Part shown: piece by piece, positions 23,975-31,763 of the stretch
Layout: every line of letters starts with the position of its first letter
Position numbering within the stretch: the stretch's first letter is position 1
Origin: Serinicoccus sediminis
Lineage (GTDB): Bacteria > Actinomycetota > Actinomycetes > Actinomycetales > Dermatophilaceae
Assembly: GCF_004153545.1 (NCBI RefSeq)
Contig: NZ_SDVA01000014.1
Location: 1 to 64,000 of the forward strand
Length of the DNA: 64,000 nt
Direction of reading: 5' to 3'
The notes under the pieces: model-generated
Seen by the model: the letters and a program-made list of their open reading frames with translations, nothing else
Database searches by the model: none
What the model was told of the DNA's origin: nothing
Translations under genes and position numbers: made by a program

Positions 23975-24614
23975 CGACCAGGACATGGTCCGGGTCGGGC
24001 TCGCGACCATCCTGGACGCTCAGCCGTCGATCGAGGTGGTCGGGCAGGCGCGGGACGGGCTGGAGGCGGTCGCGCTGGTCCGGTCCCTGCGCCCGGACGT
24101 CTGCCTCTTCGACATCCGGATGCCGCACCTCGACGGGATCGAGGCGACCAGACGGGTGGCCGGTCCCGAGGTGGTTGAACCGGTCCCCGTCATCGTCATC
24201 ACGACGTTCGACGAGGACGAGTACGTCTACGACGCGCTGCGGGCCGGTGCCCGGGGGTTCCTCCTCAAGGACGCCGACCCGGACCTGCTCGCTCGCGCCG
24301 TCCGAGCGGCGGCGGACGGTGACGCGCTCATCGCCCCCGCGGTGACGGCACGGCTCCTGCGGACCTTCGCCGCGGGCCGGGAGGGGGCGGCCCGGCAGCC
24401 CGTCGAACCGCTGACGGCACGGGAGGATGAGGTCCTCGACCTCCTGGCGGCCGGCCGGACGAACACCGAGATCGCCGGTGAGCTCTATCTCTCGCTGAGC
24501 ACGGTGAAGACCCACGTCGGCGCGATCATGGCGAAGGTCGGGGCCCGCAACCGGGTCGAGGTCGTCATCTGGGCGTTCGAGAGCGGCTTCGTCGACCGCG
24601 CACCTCGGCGCTGA
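23955..24614 (+). CDS. NarL-type response regulator
   Basis: A 219-residue DNA-binding response regulator paired with the kinase whose 3' end it overlaps. The receiver begins MRVLIADDQDMVRVGLATIL, with phosphoacceptor Asp53 in VCLFDIRMPHLDGIEATRR, the switch Thr in VIVITTFDEDEY and Lys in GFLLKDADPDLL. The LuxR-type helix-turn-helix is LTAREDEVLDLLAAGRTNTEIAGELYLSLSTVKTHVGAIMAKVG. Targets are not indicated; the neighbouring membrane protein and lipase genes are possible ones. Confidence 0.95.
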   Translation: MRVLIADDQDMVRVGLATILDAQPSIEVVGQARDGLEAVALVRSLRPDVCLFDIRMPHLDGIEATRRVAGPEVVEPVPVIVITTFDEDEYVYDALRAGARGFLLKDADPDLLARAVRAAADGDALIAPAVTARLLRTFAAGREGAARQPVEPLTAREDEVLDLLAAGRTNTEIAGELYLSLSTVKTHVGAIMAKVGARNRVEVVIWAFESGFVDRAPRR

Positions 24615-24708
24615 CCCCGGCCTGCGGCTCGCAGATTGCCCCTTCCGCCCGTCCCCGCTCTGTGCTAGACCACGAGGGAGAGGATGACCATCGCTCTGAG
24701 GAGTCCCG

Positions 24709-26349
24709 ATGGATGCTGTGACGACCCGACCGCTGATCCTCGTGCGTGGGTTCGGCGGCCTGGACATCTCCTCCGAGCAGGCCAACGCCTACCAGGGCTT
24801 CAACGAGGGCACGGTCTACCCGGGCCGGCGCGGTGACAACTACATCTACGAGGGCTTCCTCCTGCGTGCGCTGAAGTCGACGAACTACCCCTACACCGAC
24901 GCCACGAACGTGGTGGGGTACTACTCCAGCCCGGTCACCTCCCCCGGTGGCGACCTGGGGGGCTGGGACCCCCAGGACACCGAGGGCACGGTGGTCGTCG
25001 ACCACGTGGTCGCGGCCCGGGTCCTGAGGGAGGCGGCCAACGGGACGCTGTGGGTGTACCGGTTCTACGACCTGTCCCCGCGGTCGCTGGAGCGGTACGG
25101 CGAGGGGCTCGAGCAGCTCGTCGGGTTGATCCGCAAGGCCGTGGAGCGACAGCGACCGGGGAGCTTCGACGGGGTGGACCTGGTGTGCCACAGCATGGGT
25201 GGGCTCGTGATGCGGGAGGCGCTGCTCGCCATGGACCGGCGGGAGCAGGGGTCGGCAGCGCGCCTGGTGCACCGCGTCGTGACCCTGGGGACCCCGCACC
25301 GCGGCATCGCCTTCCAGCGCCTCCCCCGTTGGCTCGTCGACTCGCTCCCGGGCGCCCGGGCGGGGTCGGACGAGCTGGAGTCGTTCTCCCCCGACAGCAC
25401 AGGGTTCCTCGAGCTGGAGAAGGTGTTCCCGGTCCAGCGCATCCTGACCGTCGTGGGCACCAACTACCGCAGCTACGCGGTGGGCGCGGCCAGCGTGCTC
25501 AACCGGCTCTCGACCCTGCTCGACGAGGGCAGCCTGGCGACCAACCGGAGCGACGGTCTCGTCAAGCACTCGGCCGCCCAGCTGCCCGGCGCGCCGCGCA
25601 CCTTCGTGCACAAGAGCCACGGTGGGCCGGACTCGGTCGTGAACTCACGCGAGACCTACGAGATCGCGATGCGCTTCCTCCACGGCACGCACAAGGTCTT
25701 CCTCTGGCTGGAGCGGGCCCGGATCACCCGCGGCAAGGACTGGTTCGGCAGCAGCGAGTTCTACTTCGGCGTCAGCATCAAGCCGAGGTATGTCGACTTC
25801 GAGCTCTTCCACCAGAGCCCCGAGGCGGAGAACTGCTACGGACCGTTCCGCAGGGACGACCTCGGCGACGACCTCCCCGACCTGGCGAGCGAGCTGCGCA
25901 AGCCGCTGTCCCACCAGGGTGACGAGACCACCGGCTGGGCCGGTCCGGACCGGCTCATCTGGGAGGGGTGGATGGACGGACGGCCCCGGCCGGGGGCGAA
26001 CGGGCCGGGGCTGGTCTTCCGTCTCGACCTCTATGTCGGGGAGCGCGACAGCCGGGGCATCGGCTTCTCCGACAACGTCATCTTCCGCAAGCAGTACTAC
26101 GTCCAGGTCTTCCCGGGCACCACCCGCGCGGAGCTCTTCCTCCACACCGGCGAGCAGTACCTCGGCGACCGCGACGCCAGGACCGTCGACGAGCTGCGCC
26201 GGCTCGCAACGGAGCACGAGCACCTCGGCGTGAAGGCGCCCGTGCAGCACCTCACGGAGATCGGGTCCCGGCCCGGGTGGTTCCTCGACGTGGAGGGCAC
26301 CGGCTTCTCCGCGCGGCTGCGCGTCGCCATCGCCCGGAACCGGGCCTGA
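24709..26349 (+). CDS. Alpha/beta-hydrolase, lipase/esterase-like
   Basis: A 546-residue protein without a signal peptide. The N-terminal 320 residues look like a lipase fold: PLILVRGFGGLDISSEQANAYQGFNEGTVYPG, then the nucleophile elbow VDLVCHSMGGLVM with Ser162, and VTLGTPHRGIAF after it. The elbow has Cys in place of the usual first Gly. A C-terminal part of about 220 residues (HKVFLWLERARITRGKDWFGSSEFYFGVSIKP onward) is beta-rich and not recognised; it may bind a substrate or partner. RBS GAGGAG before ATG. The substrate is unknown; phospholipase- or PGAP1-like activity is possible. Confidence 0.8.
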   Translation: MDAVTTRPLILVRGFGGLDISSEQANAYQGFNEGTVYPGRRGDNYIYEGFLLRALKSTNYPYTDATNVVGYYSSPVTSPGGDLGGWDPQDTEGTVVVDHVVAARVLREAANGTLWVYRFYDLSPRSLERYGEGLEQLVGLIRKAVERQRPGSFDGVDLVCHSMGGLVMREALLAMDRREQGSAARLVHRVVTLGTPHRGIAFQRLPRWLVDSLPGARAGSDELESFSPDSTGFLELEKVFPVQRILTVVGTNYRSYAVGAASVLNRLSTLLDEGSLATNRSDGLVKHSAAQLPGAPRTFVHKSHGGPDSVVNSRETYEIAMRFLHGTHKVFLWLERARITRGKDWFGSSEFYFGVSIKPRYVDFELFHQSPEAENCYGPFRRDDLGDDLPDLASELRKPLSHQGDETTGWAGPDRLIWEGWMDGRPRPGANGPGLVFRLDLYVGERDSRGIGFSDNVIFRKQYYVQVFPGTTRAELFLHTGEQYLGDRDARTVDELRRLATEHEHLGVKAPVQHLTEIGSRPGWFLDVEGTGFSARLRVAIARNRA

Positions 26350-26373
26350 CGAGGCGTCCCGACGGCCGCTGCG

Positions 26374-26736
26374 CTACACCTCCAGGGCGCGGCGGGCCAG
26401 GGAGAGCCGGTCGGGCACGAGGGTGAACCACGCCCACTGACCGCGGCGCTCACGGGTGAGCAGTCCGGCCTCGACGAGGATCTTGAGGTGATGGCTCACC
26501 GTGGGCTGGGCGATGCCGAGGGGGGCGGGCAGGTCGCACGCGCACACCTCCATCCCGGGGGAGCAGCGCACGATGCCGAGGATCTGCAGGCGCACCGGGT
26601 CCGCGACGGCCTTGAGGAGACGGGCCACGAGCTCAGCGTCCGCACGCATGACGGGCGAGCTGCCCTCGGTGGCGCAGCAGCGCTCGACCGCCTGGGCGAG
26701 CTCGGCGCGGCCGTCGGGCACTGGTGCGATCGTCAT
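26374..26736 (-). CDS. arsR: ArsR family metalloregulator
   Basis: A 120-residue winged-helix repressor that should release DNA on binding arsenite or a similar metalloid. The helix-turn-helix is VADPVRLQILGIVRCSPGMEVCACDLPAPLGIAQPTVSHHLKILVEAGLLTRERRGQW. Metal-binding candidates are the CC pair in VERCCATEG near the N-terminus and the C-A-C in EVCACDL. The GGAGG ribosome site lies only one base from the chosen ATG, so the true start may be the GTG seven codons in, or an upstream one. It is divergent from arsI, with an operator-like dyad between. Confidence 0.92.
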   Translation of the reverse strand: MTIAPVPDGRAELAQAVERCCATEGSSPVMRADAELVARLLKAVADPVRLQILGIVRCSPGMEVCACDLPAPLGIAQPTVSHHLKILVEAGLLTRERRGQWAWFTLVPDRLSLARRALEV

Positions 26737-26745
26737 ACCTCCATA

Positions 26746-26759
26746 TTGACATATGTCGA
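26746..26759. promoter_or_regulatory. Candidate ArsR operator
   Basis: TTGACATATGTCGA is a near-perfect dyad (one mismatch in seven pairs) in the arsR-arsI gap, with a related ATCGATATG half-site about 30 bases further on. Position and ATxxAC/ATAT-type symmetry fit an ArsR site that would control both directions. Confidence 0.6.
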
Positions 26760-26824
26760 TCTGAGGTGCCACGATCTATCCCATCGACACCCATCGATAT
26801 GCCTCGTCTGGAAGGAACCGCCAC

Positions 26825-27292
26825 ATGAGCCGCGTGCAGCTCGCTCTCGACGTCGTCGACCTCGACGCGTCCGTCGACTTCTACTCCACCCTCTTCGGCG
26901 TCGGCCCGCACAAGCGCCGCCCGGGCTACGCCAACTTCGCCATCACCGAGCCGCCGCTCAAGCTCGTGCTCATCCAGACCGACCAGACCACCCGCGGCAG
27001 CGGCCCCAAGGGTGCCCTGAACCACCTCGGCGTCGAGGTCGACAGCGTCGAGGAGGTGGCAGGGGCTCGCACCCGCCTGACGGACAGCGGTCTGGCCACC
27101 TTCGACGAGAACGACACCACGTGCTGCTACGCCCTGCAGGACAAGGTCTGGGTGCACGACCCCGCCGGGGCCCCCTGGGAGGTCTACGTCGTCAAGGACG
27201 AGAACCCTGCGGACGCCCGTCCCGCCACGTCGTCGCTGCCGGTCCTGGACCTCGCCCCGGAGTGCTGCGCGCCCGCCGGTGCCGACGCGTGA
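26825..27292 (+). CDS. arsI: ArsI/CadI family metalloenzyme (organoarsenical C-As lyase)
   Basis: A 155-residue type I extradiol dioxygenase-fold protein. The N-terminal MSRVQLALDVVDLDASVDFYSTLFGVGPHKRRPGYANFAI is typical of ArsI/CadI. The vicinal cysteines DTTCCYALQDKVWVHDP are the trivalent-arsenical site, and a second CC pair lies near the C-terminus (LAPECCAP). In this family the enzyme cleaves methyl or aryl groups from trivalent organoarsenicals, giving arsenite for the efflux pump. It starts after a GGAAGGAACC ribosome site and overlaps acr3 by four bases. Confidence 0.93.
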   Translation: MSRVQLALDVVDLDASVDFYSTLFGVGPHKRRPGYANFAITEPPLKLVLIQTDQTTRGSGPKGALNHLGVEVDSVEEVAGARTRLTDSGLATFDENDTTCCYALQDKVWVHDPAGAPWEVYVVKDENPADARPATSSLPVLDLAPECCAPAGADA

Positions 27293-28377
27293 CGACCGTC
27301 CAGGACGCGCCGACGCAGGTGGGCGGCCGGCTGTCCACCCTCGACCGTTACCTGCCCGTCTGGATCGGGGTCGCCATGGTCCTCGGGCTCGCGCTGGGCC
27401 GGGCGGTCCCCGGGCTGGGCCCGACGCTCGACGCGGTGCAGCTGCACGGCATCTCGCTCCCCATCGCCGTGGGGCTGCTGGTCATGATGTACCCGCCGTT
27501 GGCCAAGGTGCGGTACGACCGCCTCGGAGCGGTGACGTCCGACCGTCGGCTGCTGGTCGCCTCGCTGGTCCTCAACTGGGTCTTCGGCCCCGCCCTGATG
27601 TTCGCCCTCGCGTGGATGCTCCTGCCCGACCTGCCCGAGTACCGCACCGGCCTCGTGATCGTCGGACTCGCCCGCTGCATCGCGATGGTCATCATCTGGA
27701 ACGACCTGGCGTGCGGCGACCGCGAGGCCGCCGCCCTGCTCGTCGCCCTGAACTCGGTGTTCCAGGTCGTCGCCTTCGCCGGGCTCGGATGGTTCTACCT
27801 GACCCTCCTGCCCGGGTGGCTCGGCCTGGAGCAGAGCGCCCTCGACGTCTCCTTCGCCCAGATCGCGGTCTCCGTGCTCGTCTTCCTCGGCGTCCCGCTG
27901 CTCGCCGGATACCTGTCCCGCATCCTGGGCGAACGGGCCAGGGGCCGGGAGTGGTACGAGGACACCTTCCTGCCGCGCATCTCTCCGCTGGCGCTGCTCG
28001 GGCTGCTGTTCACGATCGTCCTGCTCTTCGCCCTGCAGGGCGAGCGCATCACGAGCCAGCCCCTCGACGTCGCCCGGATCGCCCTGCCGCTCCTGGCCTA
28101 CTTCGCCATCATGTGGGGCGGTGGCTACGCCCTCGGGAACGCCCTGGGCCTCGGCTACGAGCGCACCACCACCCTGGCCTTCACCGCCGCCGGCAACAAC
28201 TTCGAGCTCGCCATCGCGGTCGCGGTCGCCACCTTCGGGGTCACCTCGGGCCAGGCCCTGGCCGGCGTCGTCGGGCCGCTCATCGAGGTGCCCGTCCTCG
28301 TCGCCCTCGTCTACGTGTCACTGGCCCTGCGACGCCGCTCCGGGGCCAGCCCCTCCCCCACCCAGGAGACAGCATGA
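27289..28377 (+). CDS. acr3: Arsenite efflux permease ACR3
   Basis: A 362-residue ten-helix transporter that expels arsenite. Family features are the N-terminal LDRYLPVWIGVAMVLGLALGR, VGLARCIAMVIIWNDLACGDREAAALLVALNS, which holds the essential cysteine, and AFTAAGNNFELAIAVAVATFGV near the end. GTG start overlapping the arsI stop (GTGA); its own stop overlaps the next ATG (ATGA). The whole arsI-acr3-arsC run is therefore one transcript under the ArsR dyad. Confidence 0.96.
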   Translation: MTTVQDAPTQVGGRLSTLDRYLPVWIGVAMVLGLALGRAVPGLGPTLDAVQLHGISLPIAVGLLVMMYPPLAKVRYDRLGAVTSDRRLLVASLVLNWVFGPALMFALAWMLLPDLPEYRTGLVIVGLARCIAMVIIWNDLACGDREAAALLVALNSVFQVVAFAGLGWFYLTLLPGWLGLEQSALDVSFAQIAVSVLVFLGVPLLAGYLSRILGERARGREWYEDTFLPRISPLALLGLLFTIVLLFALQGERITSQPLDVARIALPLLAYFAIMWGGGYALGNALGLGYERTTTLAFTAAGNNFELAIAVAVATFGVTSGQALAGVVGPLIEVPVLVALVYVSLALRRRSGASPSPTQETA

Positions 28378-28991
28378 CCACCACCCGGCCCGACGCCTAC
28401 ACCGCTATCGTCGAGGACCTGACGTACTCCTACGAGGGGACCTTCTCCCGCGAGTCGGTCCAGCTCGCCGTGGACCAGGCCCGGCAGCAGCTGGAGACCG
28501 TCTCGACGATCCCCACGTTCCTTCCCGTGCTCGTGGCCAAGGACGCACGGGAACGGCTGAGCGCGGCAGCCCAGGCAGAGGGACGCCTCACCAAGAAGGT
28601 CCCCGAGCTGCTGTTCGTGTGCGTGCACAACGCCGGCCGCTCCCAGATGGCCGCAGCCCTGGCCGAGCACCTGTCCAACGGGCGCGTGCACGTGCGGTCC
28701 GCCGGCTCACGCCCCTCCCAGGAGCTCAACCCGCTGGTCGTCCAGGTCCTGGCGGAACGAGGGATCTCCCTGACCGAGGCGTACCCCAAGCCCCTCACCG
28801 ACTCCGTGACCCGCGCCGCCGACGTCATCATCACCATGGGCTGCGGCGACGCCTGCCCCGTCTACCCGGGCCGCCGCTACGAGGACTGGAAGGTTCCCGA
28901 CCCCGACGGCGCCGACCTCGACACCGTGCGCGACATCCGCGACGACCTCCAGGCCCGCGTCACTGCGCTCCTGCGCGACGTCCTGGACTAG
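28374..28991 (+). CDS. arsC: Arsenate reductase with N-terminal helical domain
   Basis: A 205-residue low-molecular-weight phosphatase-fold arsenate reductase. Residues about 1-75 are a helical extension (AYTAIVEDLTYSYEGTFSRESVQLAVDQAR and following), seen in actinobacterial arsenate reductases. The catalytic loop is LLFVCVHNAGRSQMAAALAEH, and ITMGCGDACPVYPG supplies further cysteines. Such enzymes reduce arsenate to arsenite using mycothiol or thioredoxin; which one is used cannot be told here. The ATGA overlap with acr3 means coupling to efflux of the product. Confidence 0.92.
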   Translation: MTTTRPDAYTAIVEDLTYSYEGTFSRESVQLAVDQARQQLETVSTIPTFLPVLVAKDARERLSAAAQAEGRLTKKVPELLFVCVHNAGRSQMAAALAEHLSNGRVHVRSAGSRPSQELNPLVVQVLAERGISLTEAYPKPLTDSVTRAADVIITMGCGDACPVYPGRRYEDWKVPDPDGADLDTVRDIRDDLQARVTALLRDVLD

Positions 28992-29030
28992 ACCTCATCA
29001 CGCCCCCTTCCCACCGCCCCAGGAGTGCCC

Positions 29031-29459
29031 GTGACCAGCAACCCCCCACCCTCCGTCCTCTTCGTCTGCGTGCACAACGCCGGACGCTCACAGATGGCCC
29101 AGGCCTGGCTCGCCCACCTCGCCGGCGACGCCGTCGAGGTCCGGTCCGCCGGGTCCGCACCCGCGGACACGGTCAACCCCGCCGCGGTCGAGGCCATGCG
29201 CGAGGTCGGCATCGACATCAGCCAGGCCCGCCCCGCCGTCCTCACCACCGACTCCGTCCGACGCTCCGACGTCGTCGTCACCATGGGCTGCGGCGACGCC
29301 TGCCCCATCTTCCCCGGGAAACGCTACGAGGACTGGCCGGTGGACGACCCCGCCGGCCAGGGCGTGGAGGCCGTGCGTCCCATCCGGGACGCCATCCGCG
29401 GGCGGGTCGTCGACCTGCTCACCTCCCTGGGCGTCGCCGTCCCGGCCTCGGACGGGTAG
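29031..29459 (+). CDS. arsC: Second arsenate reductase, single domain
   Basis: A 142-residue paralogue of the preceding gene lacking the helical extension. The catalytic loop FVCVHNAGRSQMAQAWLAHLAG and the second cysteine segment VVTMGCGDACPIFPGKRYEDWPVDDP are nearly the same as in the larger protein. The GTG at 29031 is favoured, because AGGAG sits five bases before it and the alternative GTG at 29025 overlaps that site. The pair looks like a duplication with later loss or gain of the N-terminal domain. Last gene of the arsenic operon. Confidence 0.9.
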   Translation: MTSNPPPSVLFVCVHNAGRSQMAQAWLAHLAGDAVEVRSAGSAPADTVNPAAVEAMREVGIDISQARPAVLTTDSVRRSDVVVTMGCGDACPIFPGKRYEDWPVDDPAGQGVEAVRPIRDAIRGRVVDLLTSLGVAVPASDG

Positions 29460-29469
29460 GCGTACCCGC

Positions 29470-29489
29470 GAGCACTCCCCCGGGTGCTC
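29470..29489 (+). terminator. Small hairpin between convergent arsC and esterase genes
   Basis: GAGCAC and GTGCTC form a six-base stem with an eight-base loop, ending inside the stop codon of the minus-strand gene. Modest stability, so the call is tentative. Confidence 0.4.
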
Positions 29490-30453
29490 ACGCCCCGAGC
29501 ACCCCGCCCAACCACGCGACCGTGCGCAGCCACTGCTCCTGGGCGCCGCCCTCGTGGTCGTTGAACGGGTAGATCTCGAGCTGCGGCGGGGTGGGGAGCG
29601 CGTGGGCCGCGGCGAAGACCGTCGACGGCGGGCAGGTGGCGTCCATGAGCGCGACCGACACCATGGTGGGCACGGTGATGCGCCGGGCCATGGTGACCCC
29701 GTCGACGTAGGACAGCGTGCGGAACACCTGCTCGGCGGCGTTGCGGTGCACCGCGAGGTAGGCGGTGATCTCGGCGTAGGGCGCGGCGTCGGTGACAGCC
29801 AGGGCCCGCTCGAAGTGGCACAGGAAGGGCACGTCGGCGTTGACCGCGGCGACGTCACGGTGCAGCGCGCCGGCGGCGAGCGCCAGCCCCCCGCCCTGGC
29901 TGGTGCCAGCCACGGCGACCCGCCGGGGGTCGACGTCCGGACGCGTGAGCACGTGGTCGACGGCGCGGACCGCGTCGGTGACGAGCCGGCGGTAGTAGTA
30001 GGTCTGCGGCGACTCGATCCCTCGCGTCATCACGCCGGGGAAGGCCGGTCCGGAGCCGTGCGGGTCCGGGGTGCCTCCGCCGGAGCCCCAGGTGGACGCC
30101 TGGCCCCGGGTGTCCATGACGAGGTGCGCGAAGCCCGACGCCGCATACCCCAGGCGCTCGTGCGGCAGGCCGCGACCGCCGCCGTAGCCGAGGAACTCGA
30201 CCACGCAGGGCAGCCGCTCCTGCGACCGGGGCGCGACGAACCACGCCCGGACCGGCTCGCCGCCGAACCCGGGGAAGGTCACGTCCTCGACCCGCACCTG
30301 CGTCACCGGGGTGGCGGCCGGGACACTGGTCGCCTCCGCACCGGCCGCCCGGGCCTGGACCAGGGTCGAGGACCAGAAGTCGTCGAAGTCCTCCGGCTCG
30401 GGCACCTCCGGACGGTAGGTGCGCAGCTGCTCCAGCGGCAGGTCGGTCAGCAC
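29488..30453 (-). CDS. Acetyl xylan esterase (CE7 family)
   Basis: A 321-residue serine esterase that removes acetyl groups from xylo-oligosaccharides (the CE7 family also takes cephalosporin C). Family features are PEPEDFDDFW near the start, VVEFLGYGGGRGLPHERL, VMDTRGQASTWGSGGGTPD, the nucleophile motif VAVAGTSQGGGLALAAGAL, the Asp region ALMDATCPPSTVFAA and the His in YPFNDHEGG. No signal peptide, so it acts inside the cell on imported oligomers, matching the cytoplasmic xylanase across the divergent promoter. GTG start with GGGAGGAGAAGC ahead; it overlaps the end of the ROK gene by seven bases. Confidence 0.92.
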   Translation of the reverse strand: MLTDLPLEQLRTYRPEVPEPEDFDDFWSSTLVQARAAGAEATSVPAATPVTQVRVEDVTFPGFGGEPVRAWFVAPRSQERLPCVVEFLGYGGGRGLPHERLGYAASGFAHLVMDTRGQASTWGSGGGTPDPHGSGPAFPGVMTRGIESPQTYYYRRLVTDAVRAVDHVLTRPDVDPRRVAVAGTSQGGGLALAAGALHRDVAAVNADVPFLCHFERALAVTDAAPYAEITAYLAVHRNAAEQVFRTLSYVDGVTMARRITVPTMVSVALMDATCPPSTVFAAAHALPTPPQLEIYPFNDHEGGAQEQWLRTVAWLGGVLGA

Positions 30454-31667
30454 GCTTCTCCTCCCCCGGCGGCCAGGACGACGGCGGGGCTCGTCACGAC
30501 CTGGGTCAGGTGCACCAACGCCCCGCCGGTGGCCCCCGCGACGTCGTCGGGGTCCTGGCAGACCTCCAGGGGCATCCAGCCCGCGGCCATGACCCGGGCC
30601 CGCACCCGTGCCTCGACGACGGGGGCGATGCGCGGCGCCAGGTCGCCGATCTCGCCGCCGAGCACGATCGTCGGCACGTCGAGCAGGTTGACGACGCCGG
30701 CGAGGACCACCCCGAGCGCCTCGGCGGCGAGCTCGATCGCCTCCCGGCTGCCGGCGTGCCCCTCCTCGGCCCGCTGCCCGAGCTCGGCGAGCGTCGTGGA
30801 CGGGGGCAGGCCCGCGCGACGGGTCATGGCGAGGCGACCCGCATACCGCTCCAGGCACCCGTCGGAGCCGCAGGGGCAGGGGTCCCCGCCCGGCCGGAAC
30901 GGCATGTGACCGATCTCCCCGGCGAAACCGTGCAGCCCGGACTGCACCAGCGAGTCCGTGACGACCGCGCCGCCGATGCCGATCTCGCCGGAGACGTAGA
31001 CGAAGTGGCTCGATCGACCCCGCCGGCCGGGTGCGGGCTGGGCGAAGGCGTGAGCGCCGAGGTTGGCCTCGTTGCCCAGTGTCAGGGGTATGTCGTGCAG
31101 CTGACCACGCAGGCCCGCCACGGGCTCGACGTCGCGCCAGTCGAGGTTGGGGGCCCGCAGCAGGCGTTCCCCGGAGGCGTCCACCACCCCGGGCAGCGCC
31201 AGGCCCGCCCCCACGATCCGGCCGTGCTCGGGAGCCGCCGGCAGGACCTCGGCGAGGTGCCCACCCAGCAGACCGAGCGCCCGCGCCGGGTCGGAGCCGA
31301 CGAGGTCGGGCTCGGACCGTGACTCGGCGACGACCTCGCCCCGCAGGTCGATGAGGCGGGCCGCGACGTGCGCCGCGTTGACCTGCAGCCCCACCGCGCA
31401 GATGCGGCGCGCCGGTCGCAGCGGCGTCGCGGGACGTCCCGGACCGGCCAGCCGCGCGGTGCCCTCGTCGACCAGGCCGCCGGCGACCAGCTCGTCGACG
31501 AGCCGCGAGACCGTCGAGCGGGTCAGACCGGTCGCCGACGCCACACCTGCCCGCGACACCGGTTCGGGCGAGGCGCACACGCACCGCAGGACCACGGCCA
31601 GGTTGCTCTCGCGCAGCGTCGACTGGTGGGCGAGGACCGGAGCGGCCGCTGCGGCGAGGGTGGGCAT
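30447..31667 (-). CDS. ROK family repressor, probable xylose-responsive XylR
   Basis: A 406-residue transcription factor. The N-terminal winged helix is LVLRCVCASPEPVSRAGVASATGLTRSTVSRLVDELV (first residues approximate), followed by the ROK sugar-kinase-like domain with LPGVVDASGERLLRAPNLDWRDVEPV, EIGIGGAVV and the zinc motif GHMPFRPGGDPCPCGSDGCLE. XylR-type ROK repressors bind xylose or glucose and release xyl promoters. It is divergent from the cytoplasmic xylanase gene; the shared site in that gap and again before xylA is the probable operator. It is cotranscribed with the CE7 esterase. Confidence 0.9.
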   Translation of the reverse strand: MPTLAAAAAPVLAHQSTLRESNLAVVLRCVCASPEPVSRAGVASATGLTRSTVSRLVDELVAGGLVDEGTARLAGPGRPATPLRPARRICAVGLQVNAAHVAARLIDLRGEVVAESRSEPDLVGSDPARALGLLGGHLAEVLPAAPEHGRIVGAGLALPGVVDASGERLLRAPNLDWRDVEPVAGLRGQLHDIPLTLGNEANLGAHAFAQPAPGRRGRSSHFVYVSGEIGIGGAVVTDSLVQSGLHGFAGEIGHMPFRPGGDPCPCGSDGCLERYAGRLAMTRRAGLPPSTTLAELGQRAEEGHAGSREAIELAAEALGVVLAGVVNLLDVPTIVLGGEIGDLAPRIAPVVEARVRARVMAAGWMPLEVCQDPDDVAGATGGALVHLTQVVTSPAVVLAAGGGEAC

Positions 31668-31715
31668 GCGCCCAGCCTACGCACCGGCAGGGGTTGCGTG
31701 GTGGAGGACGACGGG

Positions 31716-31750
31716 TTAGTTTTGCCGAGATAGTTTTGGGACACAACCAA
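31716..31750. promoter_or_regulatory. Candidate ROK/XylR operator upstream of the cytoplasmic xylanase
   Basis: The block GATAGTTTTG-N2-ACACAACCAA at 31729-31750 recurs at 42734-42755 before xylA with only the two middle bases changed. A further half-copy TTAGTTTTGCC lies at 31716-31726. The site sits between the divergent ROK and GH10 genes, directly before the GGAGG ribosome site of the latter, a natural repressor position. Confidence 0.75.
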
Positions 31751-31763
31751 TGGAGGTATCCCG

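Noticed and set aside
29488-30453. Cephalosporin C deacetylase linked to the beta-lactam remnants
   Set aside because: The CE7 family includes both activities, but the gene sits in the xylan locus with a ROK regulator, so xylan deacetylation is the better reading.
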